Source of the DNA: Paramacrobiotus metropolitanus
Lineage: Eukaryota; Tardigrada; Eutardigrada; Parachela; Macrobiotidae
Reading direction: 5' to 3'
Assembly (NCBI RefSeq): GCF_019649055.1
Contig: NW_026570330.1
Coordinates: forward strand, 372,001-436,000
DNA: 64,000 nucleotides
Below, piece by piece: positions 57,050 to 64,000 of this stretch. The number at the start of each line of letters is the position of its first letter. Within the stretch, counting starts at the first letter, position 1. The position numbers and the translations under genes were made by a program. A model generated the notes under the pieces. It was not told the origin of the DNA. It did not search any database and saw only the letters and a list, made by a program, of their open reading frames with translations.

Positions 57050-58630
57050 CCTTACCATCCAGCTTCCAAACGTGCTTTAAAATTAGGTCTGCCTGTTAAG
57101 AGCGCACTTAAGCGAAATGCCCGTGTCTGACTAACAGCAAACGTATTAAATCTAGCAAATCTGATACGTTTCTAGTTGTTAATGTTTAAAAGGCTGCTAA
57201 ATATTTCTGGAATTTATTGTAAATGTTGCCAGCAAAATATGTTTCTGGTAAATTCTATATAACGCTAAAATTGAAAACACTTTATTTATTCGACAAAGAA
57301 GTCGTGGTGGCGAATTGCGGGAAGCAGAGCAAGAGACTGTGAAGTTATAGAGCAAGGAGTTCGATTGCGCATAAAAATTTTCGAGTTTAAAACGCCAGAA
57401 CTTGCGGCAGACAGCTACGGCCACTTACAGTCATGTTGATGGAGGAAACCGCAGGAAGAGTACTCGTGTTTTTGATCGCTCTTGGACAACCAGTAGAATA
57501 CTTAAAATAAAATAATAGTAAGAAAATGCGCAGTGCCGACAATGGCAAAGTAAAAATCCTTGAACATGCCTGGACAATTTAAATGATGAAAAGCCTCTGT
57601 CAAACGTTGGCATTCACATTTCCCTACCAAAAAAAAGTTCCGGTGCAAGGTTGCCAATTAAGGGAAGCTAACACTCTGTATAACAAACCGTCGCATGTAC
57701 GCAACCGGCTGTCGCTTACTCCGTTATAAACTGAGTCTTATATACAGGAAAACCACACCGTAGCAGTAAAAATTTTGCAGTTGTACCGTATTTTATTATT
57801 TTCCCCACTCAAAAATTTCCATAATTTACTCGTACTTTGAACAATAGCTTTTGCTTTAACGATTAACGAAAACCGGCAGACAATGGCTTACCTGTGGAAA
57901 TCATAGTTTCCCCCAGTTTTTCCATTGCAAAAAGGATTCAATCATAAAAGGTGTCACGAAAGCAGTGATACAGTGAAACTCCAATATCTACCTGCATCGC
58001 TGGTAGATCGTGCAAAAAACGATCAGCAAACGGATAACTTGTTCTCCTCTGTGTTAGAACAATACTAGTAGCCTTGATATGTTGAACTGCTTTCTTACAC
58101 AGAAATAGCCAATTTTCACTTTTGCGCACTGCAGGTGATGGTGCGTTGTAAAATTTAATATCGAAACGTCCGAGAAACATCTGGCTGCGATTTTGAACCG
58201 CCGAGACATTACCATAGAAACCGCGAACGGCATGCACCCGTCATTCGAAATACGCGTTAAACAGGCATTAAATGCATAGCAAAAGCAACAGTAAGATCGT
58301 CAGTACAGTAGTTTTGCGCAGCGCGGCACCCGAGTTTTGCGGGCGTGGCATCAGTAGTTTTGCGTGGCGAAGGACAGTTGCTAGAGAACAGTATTTTTTA
58401 TGCCTTTTATGCACATAGACTGAGAGCGGCTTGTAGTTACTTTGTATTCACTTCTGTTGATTTTTTGACGGACACAGTAAAGCTGGCGATTACAAAGTAC
58501 ATTTAGATGTTCTTACACTCCACTCGGTAAAAAAAATCGAAAAGCTTTCCCGTTGGAGACCGTCAATAAGACGACACTTATGATCGTCATTAACGCGGTT
58601 CAAAACGGGACTGGCTCAACAGAATATGAT
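57050..58630 (+). repeat. R repeat, copy R5
   Basis: Close to R6: GATACGTTTCTAGTTGTTAATG, GTTGCCAGCAAAATATG, ACTTTATTTATTCGACAAAGAAGTCG, CTTGCGGCAGACAGCTACG. It ends with the hairpin at 58549-58609. A short C-like piece follows (58735-58830, TTCACGCTGGTCGTAGTGC). Confidence 0.65.
58549..58609 (+). repeat. Covarying hairpin, copy 6
   Basis: Stems CCCGTT/AACGGG and GACGA (57 to 61 bases apart in the nest) with TCGTC; the middle stem GACCG pairs with CGGTT, one mismatch. Confidence 0.75.
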
Positions 58631-58949
58631 TCCACTAACATATGGGTGAAGGTAACAAATGGTAACGACACAGTCACATGCATATTATGATAACTAATAC
58701 TGGCATGGCTATTTTGCAGTACCGTATTCTTAAAAAATTATGAGTATTTAACTTCACGCTGGTCGTAGTGCTATATAACAGTACCACAGTAAATAGTAAA
58801 CTGCCTAAAGAAGTTAAATTACGAGAGAGAAAAATAAACTACATCCTGGGAGCTGTAGCTAGTGACCAGACTTCAGGTCCCTTGGGGGTTGTCTGCTCTT
58901 GTGCCGTAACAGTAATAATAATATTCCCGGGGCCTGGACCACTACCTGT

Positions 58950-59175
58950 GTGGTGAGCTGGTGCAAATTACACTCAAGCGAGCCGTTCCCGCGTCAGCCA
59001 CGTGAGGTGAGCTTGCGCAACAGCGCTAAAGCAAACTTCTTCCTGTCACCCCGCCACTGTTCTCCGTCAGTTTGTCTCAGGTCATCCGGCGAGTCTGCGC
59101 AATCGCGCTAACGCGAGCCGCTTCCCGCCATCCTAAAGGCGAGCTCGCACAAATTGTGCTGAAGCAAGCCTGTTC
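58950..59175 (+). repeat. Degenerate tandem repeat, about 60 bp unit
   Basis: Four imperfect units of the form GAGCTxGCGCAAxxGCGCTxAAGCxAGCC followed by TTCCCGC. It is GC-rich compared with its surroundings. Confidence 0.6.
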
Positions 59176-59403
59176 CTCTGCAGCTGCTGGACTGGACGGT
59201 ACTGTTGCAAGCTTGCAACTTCGGCTACACAGGTACGTCTTGAGTGCATTTCTTATTTATTTGGCTGGTGCGCGTACAACGGTGCAGATTTACAATGAAC
59301 CAATACAACATAGTTTATTTCTTCAGACGTGTGCATGTAGTTAGGTATCGGTATGTCAGATTCAATAGAGTGCTGATGAGTAACCACTGTTGTTTCTGTT
59401 GCA

Positions 59404-59983
59404 GTGTTGCATGAGCGCCATCAGGCAGTGCTTGATGGGATCCGCGCGCGCGAGGCCGAGCAGAAGCGGGTGGAGTGGCGCCAGCGGTAAGGGGAAGAAG
59501 CGCAGCGCCAGCGGGACCGACTGGCAGAGGAGAATGCTCGGCGCGCGGAGGAAGCGAAGCAGGCCGAAAAGGCGCTGCTGACCCGCTTGTGGCAGGACGA
59601 GCGTGACCGTATCGGTGCCGAAGCCGAGAAGAAGGCGCTGTTGCAAGTGCGGGCTGATGAGTGCGAGCGGAAGTAGCGGCGGAAGGAGCACCTGTGGGCA
59701 TTCACCGAACAGCAGGTGGAAGGTGCACGGGTGCGCCGTAATCAAGCCAACTCGGTTCGCCGGAGGAAGAGCCGCAAGAATAGGAACGCCCCAAGCAGTA
59801 AGCCAAGAAGCGAGAACATGCATGTGAGTCGTCTGCGGAGCGTCGAAATCGCCTGGCAATGCACACCAAGCGGGAGCCTGCGGCTAAGGCTGCGAAGCGG
59901 GTCCGAGAAGTGCAGGAGCGGTACAAGGCGCTAAAGAAGAAGGCAGATGAGGAAGAAGCCATGGGAACTGCGGTCGAATTGTA
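59404..59983 (+). pseudogene. Charged coiled-coil protein, pseudogene exon
   Basis: After a good acceptor (TTTCTGTTGCAG) an open reading of Arg/Glu/Ala-rich heptads runs on: LHERHQAVLDGIRAREAEQK, DRLAEENARRAEEAKQAEKA, LLTRLWQDERDRIGAEAEKK. It is broken by TAA at 59488 and TAG at 59674. After about 59820 the best frame shifts by one to AAKRVREVQERYKALKKKAD and ends in TAG near 59981. A matching donor (ACAG/GTACGT) lies at about 59232. The make-up resembles ciliary or meiotic trichohyalin-like coiled coils, but I cannot name the gene. High GC marks it as unlike its neighbours. Confidence 0.55.
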
Positions 59984-60245
59984 GTGTCTTAGTGGCAAGC
60001 TGTTTCTGTTGTGCGTAGTATTCCTGGGAATAATGTGTGTCTGTTTTTGCTGACAGTACAGCCGTTGTTGTTGTTTGACGAGCAGGACTGATTAACGGAG
60101 CTGAGGGGACTGAACCTAATAAACTGCACAGAGTATTTGAATAACAGAACACAAGTATTGCAAAATACATTACTCATCGGTCATAACTAAGGTAGGTCGA
60201 TAAATGTAGGATGGATACTAGTTCTATCACGTTTTATTACAGACC

Positions 60246-60446
60246 ATGCGCCGTGCTAAACGTCCTTCAATCCAGGCTGGTAAACGTAAACCAAAGCAGC
60301 CGCGGCGATCACCGGCCAAATTAACGCAAGACGAACAATTCAGAAACATTGCTCAGTCATCGCTGCAGCAAGTATTCTTGGGCACGGCTGCGTTTCCGGT
60401 GCTGGTTACGAACAAACGGCTCAGGACAGCGAGTGAAAGGTTATGA
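60246..60446 (+). CDS. Small basic ORF overlapping D repeat copy D3
   Basis: 66 codons with a Lys/Arg/Pro-rich N-terminus (RRAKRPSIQAGKRKPKQPRR) and a tail (LGTAAFPVLVTNKRLRTASE) that coincides with the D block repeated at 35.1 and 40.1 kb. In those copies the frame is broken. It may be a remnant of a repeat-encoded protein. Confidence 0.25.
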   Translation: MRRAKRPSIQAGKRKPKQPRRSPAKLTQDEQFRNIAQSSLQQVFLGTAAFPVLVTNKRLRTASERL

Positions 60447-60969
60447 TCCGAAACAAGTTGCAGCCAAACAAGTCTGCATGACGCGCTTCGTTTTCGGGCA
60501 AGATGCATCGCCCACCTCAGTTAACAGTTCTCGGCTTGATAGTCATTAACCAACCCCAACCGCATATCCAGTTTTATCATTTCAGTCTGGTATTACATTA
60601 GCACTTTTTTCGGTTGAAATTCCCTGAGATAAGCAATAACCGCAGCGCTGTCTTGACATGTAACTTGGTAGACACTAGACAGTATTCATACCCGTGATAA
60701 ATCCCAAATTGCCGACAAATGCTTTTTCGAAGCGCATTAGAGAACGCTGGCGTGCAGGAAATGCTAAAAACTGGTGTGCCTGCGCGAACCATTGCATACA
60801 TTATCAATATCATCCCAGCATCTAACAACGCTACTGAAAAGGTCATACCTGTCTGTTTGTTCACAAGGAAAAGGTCTGTTCACAAGATTGCCACAAAAAA
60901 AACGAAAACCGAGCTGAGAAAAGGGAAAAACAGTTCTCAATAATCTGGTAGAAAAAGATCCTACAGCAC

Positions 60970-62740
60970 ACCCGGGCGCACAGCCAGTTTACTAGTATTT
61001 CGCGCCCCGATTGTCGGAGCGCACAGCCATTCTATAAAATTAAGAATGGCGACACGGCCATTATATAGTTTCCCTACAGCTTCCGGAATTTATTCCATTT
61101 CACGCTGGACGCACTGCACCACAACAGTACCTTTATAAACCGCATTAAAGATGCTTAATTTACTTCTCTGGCGGTGACAGGCGGTCGAAGAAAGCCAGCT
61201 AATCGCTTTTCGAGGCTACCGTCTTTTAAACAACTACCAGATATGGCAGTGAACTGGTGAACTTTTGCTGCAATGGGGTCATTCGATTATAGAAAAAATA
61301 GTTTTACGATCGCATGTTCATGGAAAGGACGGCATTTCAACAATAGTCTACACATTTTTGGAGAACTACCCAGCGTTTCCTAACGCGCGCAGACAATGCT
61401 AACATGGAGATGTATGGTGCACTGAAAAATTCAGATGAAAACCGGCGAGCCTGCCAATATGTGGTCACCGTTTTTATTGCTTACCATACAACGGGTGAGG
61501 AACGAGCGGAAGTGGTCAGTGGCGGTTGTACAGTACCGGTAGTGGCTGGTACCGCGCAAAAGGGGACCACGGCATTTGTTCGAAAGCCATAGAGTTTGCG
61601 AAGGTACCCGAACGGTTGCCCGGTTTATGTTTTCACAGGGGCAAAGGAGTACGATCGCCAAAAGCTGAACACCACGAAGGCTTTTGTAAAAATCATTCCA
61701 CAAGCGCCGCCCATGGGGCCAGCGCTTTTGGAATGATTTTTACGCGACTATTCACGAGCATCTATAAGACCGGCCGCAGTGTCCTCTTCCAGTGCGCTGC
61801 GGTTGCAGACTACAGGTGCCATCGTAAAGGCGGCCGAAAAGCGCATAAAGGAACTGTGCGCCTTGGCTAATCGTAGGGGAAATCTAATAGGTACATTAGG
61901 GTTGTTTGTACTTCAGTGATTCGGCTCTCGCATTCGTGCGCACGGCTACGACTGGCGAGTGGCGACCTACAAAATGCGGCAGATGTACAGGCCAATAATT
62001 TCGCACATAAAGGGCGACGAGTGATCCGCCGACGAGTATTTTGCATGATGAGCGTTAATGCTCAACACTCATCCAAAACTTTCGGAATTCTTTGTGTAAT
62101 AGAACAGGGCGGACTATTGCCTCATCGTACAAGCGCAATTGTGCAGATTATTGTGAAATTTTTTTAGCGTAATTGTGCAGGTTGTTGCAGCCTCATTATT
62201 TTCTCGCATGCGGCGGATAATTGCATTTTCTAAAACTGAAACCTGCCTTCCGATTATCCGAGCGGTGAAGACAGCAAGAGTTACCAGGCGTACAAGATCA
62301 CATCTGGCAGAATGCTTCCGGATATTATACGAGTTGTCATGCGAACCTGCTCAATCTTCTAATACCTTGACTACTTACACCATACAATTGAAGGCGGAAG
62401 ACAGCATGACTGAGGAAAACGTTCTCGCTATACCCGTTGTGGTTGTGGAGAACACACAATCAGCCGAAGTCCAGACGGTCGACCATCTCACTGTACCGCC
62501 CAGGCGATGTTGAGTTGCAGTTACCCGATGGCGTCGGCGTACTCATAACTCTATTAGAAGCTATCTCATCGCATACAAAGCTCGGGAGTAAGCCACGAAA
62601 ACTTAGCGACTACTACAACGATCCCAGTCAATAAGCGAATGATTAGTACCAATGCGCTATACTTGCTAGCACGGAGTCACAAGAAATCTTCGCTTAACGA
62701 ATTTATAATAACCGTCACGGAAATCGGCAAAATTAGGAAC
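60970..62740 (+). repeat. C repeat, copy C3, degraded coding
   Basis: Aligns with C2 from GGAATTTATTCCA (61096) through ATGGAGATGTATGGTGCACTG (61404) and the RMRRIIAFSK region. The frame 62175-62513 is open for 112 codons (ETCLPIIRAVKTARVTRRTR, AECFRILYELSCEPAQSSN) and is continued one frame over by ELQLPDGVGVLITLLEAISS to 62634. Better preserved at its 3' end than C2. Confidence 0.5.
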
Positions 62741-64000
62741 GGATTGGAATGCCTTCTAAGAAAGCGCAGCTGAACGAAACTCCAGTGTCACACTAACAGC
62801 AACCCTAATATATCTAACGGCCTGATGAGTTTCTAGTTTTTAATGTTCAAAGCCTGCTAAATGTTTCTACGAGTTATTATGAATGTTGCCAGCAAAATAT
62901 TCTTTTGGTAATTTTTATATAATACTAAAAATTTAAAAACTTTATTTATTCGATAAAGAAGTCGTGCTGGTAGATTGCTGGGCGCAGAGCAAAAGACTAT
63001 AAAGTTATGAACCAAGAAGTTTTCGGTTGCGCATCAAAACCTTCCAGTTAGAAACACCAGAACTTGCGGCAGACAGCTACGTCCTCTTACAGTCATGATG
63101 ATGGGGGAAATCACAGGAAGGGCATTTGTACAATCAGTAGAGTACTTGCACAGAAATAAAATTTAAGTCAATACGCAGTGGCGAAGTAAAAATCCCTAGA
63201 CATGCCGGGAAAATTTGCATTATGGAAAGGCACTGCTAAGTTCTGACATACCGATTTAACAAACCGCCACAACTGATTCGTATAACAAGCCGTCGCTGCT
63301 GATTTTCCCTGTTATCAAGTAAATCTCAGACCAAACACAGCGTAGAAGTGAAAATTTTGCGATACATAGCTAATACTAACGTAAGTACAACCAAAAACAA
63401 AAAATTGGCCAACATTAGCTGCTGCTTACCTCTGAAAATAATGGTTCCCCCAAATCAAAGATGTTACGAATCAGTGATACAGTGGAACTCCTATATGTAC
63501 GTGCATCGCTGGTAGATCGTGCTCAAGACTATCAGCAAATAAATGTCTTATTCTCCTTTGTGTTACAACGGTAGCCTAGAAAAGTAGAACTGCTTTCCTA
63601 CTCGAATAGTTAACCTGCACTTTTGCGCAAAAAACTGGCGATGATGCGTTGTAAATACTGTATTGAAACGTCCGGCTAATAGCTTGCAAGCCGCCGAAAC
63701 ATTACCATAGCAACCGCGAATGGCATGCATTCGTCGTTCGAAATACCCGTTAAACAGCTACGTATCACATTTATATGCATAGCAAAAGTGGCAATAATCT
63801 GTAGTTTCGTGATTGACAGTTGAGTGAAACGCAGTACTTGCACACAGTCGACAGCATTTTTTTATGTACATAAATTGAGAGAGGCATGTCATTACTTTGT
63901 ACTCACGACTGTTGATTTTTTTACTGACACGGTAAAGCTGGCCATTACATCCCAGGGTATACAGTGATATACTTACACTTCACTCAGTAAAAATATAAAA
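62741..64000 (+). repeat. R repeat, copy R6, runs off the window
   Basis: Closest to R5. The window ends in CACTCAGTAAAAATATAAAA, the position that in R5 lies about 20 bases before the hairpin, so a seventh hairpin is expected just outside. Confidence 0.65.

Noticed and set aside
14426-58609. The hairpin family as tRNA-derived SINEs, because GCGGTCCAAAACGGG resembles a B box.
   Set aside because: The A box is absent and the paired strands do not form a cloverleaf; a nested single hairpin explains all copies.
59315-59998. Long minus-strand frames rich in Ala, Pro and Arg.
   Set aside because: They are antisense shadows of the GC-rich coiled-coil codons on the plus strand.

Overview
This is a mobile-element-rich stretch of a small metazoan genome, roughly 40% G+C, with spliced genes using GT-AG introns of about 90-400 bp. 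A tardigrade is my best guess. The four-exon F-box protein at 5.3-7.8 kb resembles a family I recall as expanded in eutardigrades, but that is memory and was not searched. Only two genes look like clear single-copy host genes, both on the minus strand: the F-box protein (599 codons) and a sialate O-acetylesterase-like protein (524 codons, 10.0-13.0 kb) that has lost its catalytic residues. One further minus-strand ORF (8.4-8.8 kb) may be a third.

Layout. 0-2.9 kb: a hAT transposon with one in-frame stop. 4.2-4.6 kb: the 3' end of a reverse-transcriptase element with a restriction-like endonuclease (RLE). 5.3-13.0 kb: the host gene block, with a small TIR element. 14.4-15.2 kb: gag debris. 15.76-21.96 kb: element A, a complete and recent LTR retroelement (identical 247-bp LTRs, TAAG target duplication, initiator-Met-type primer site, polypurine tract). 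It has no gag-pol but carries an intact zinc-knuckle protein, an array of GATCGC-n-GCGAC micro-hairpins and two overlapping ORFs, one a RING protein. 22-30 kb: nested retroelement debris, including an intact-ended 1.5-kb gag-only LTR element with identical 194-bp LTRs and a separate RT-RLE fragment bracketed by inverted repeats. 30-37 kb: copies of an old dispersed R-C repeat. 38.3-39.2 kb: a broken DUF3987-like P-loop ATPase. 41-42.4 kb: a Mutator-like MITE inserted in an older foldback. 43.1-52.0 kb: element B on the minus strand, a second gag-pol-less LTR element with different LTRs, the same micro-hairpin array in the same sense orientation, and a run of overlapping small ORFs related to those of element A. 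52-64 kb: further R-C copies, a TIR foldback and a GC-rich coiled-coil pseudogene.

The most unusual signal is the A/B pair. Two LTR elements with unrelated LTR sequences share a primer-site region, a sense-strand array of short GC hairpins and a homologous overlapping-ORF module next to the 3' LTR, and neither has a polymerase. They look like a family of trans-mobilised LTR elements that carry their own small zinc-binding proteins and a structured repeat array. A second unusual signal is a 60-64 nt hairpin present six times whose stems change in a compensatory way.
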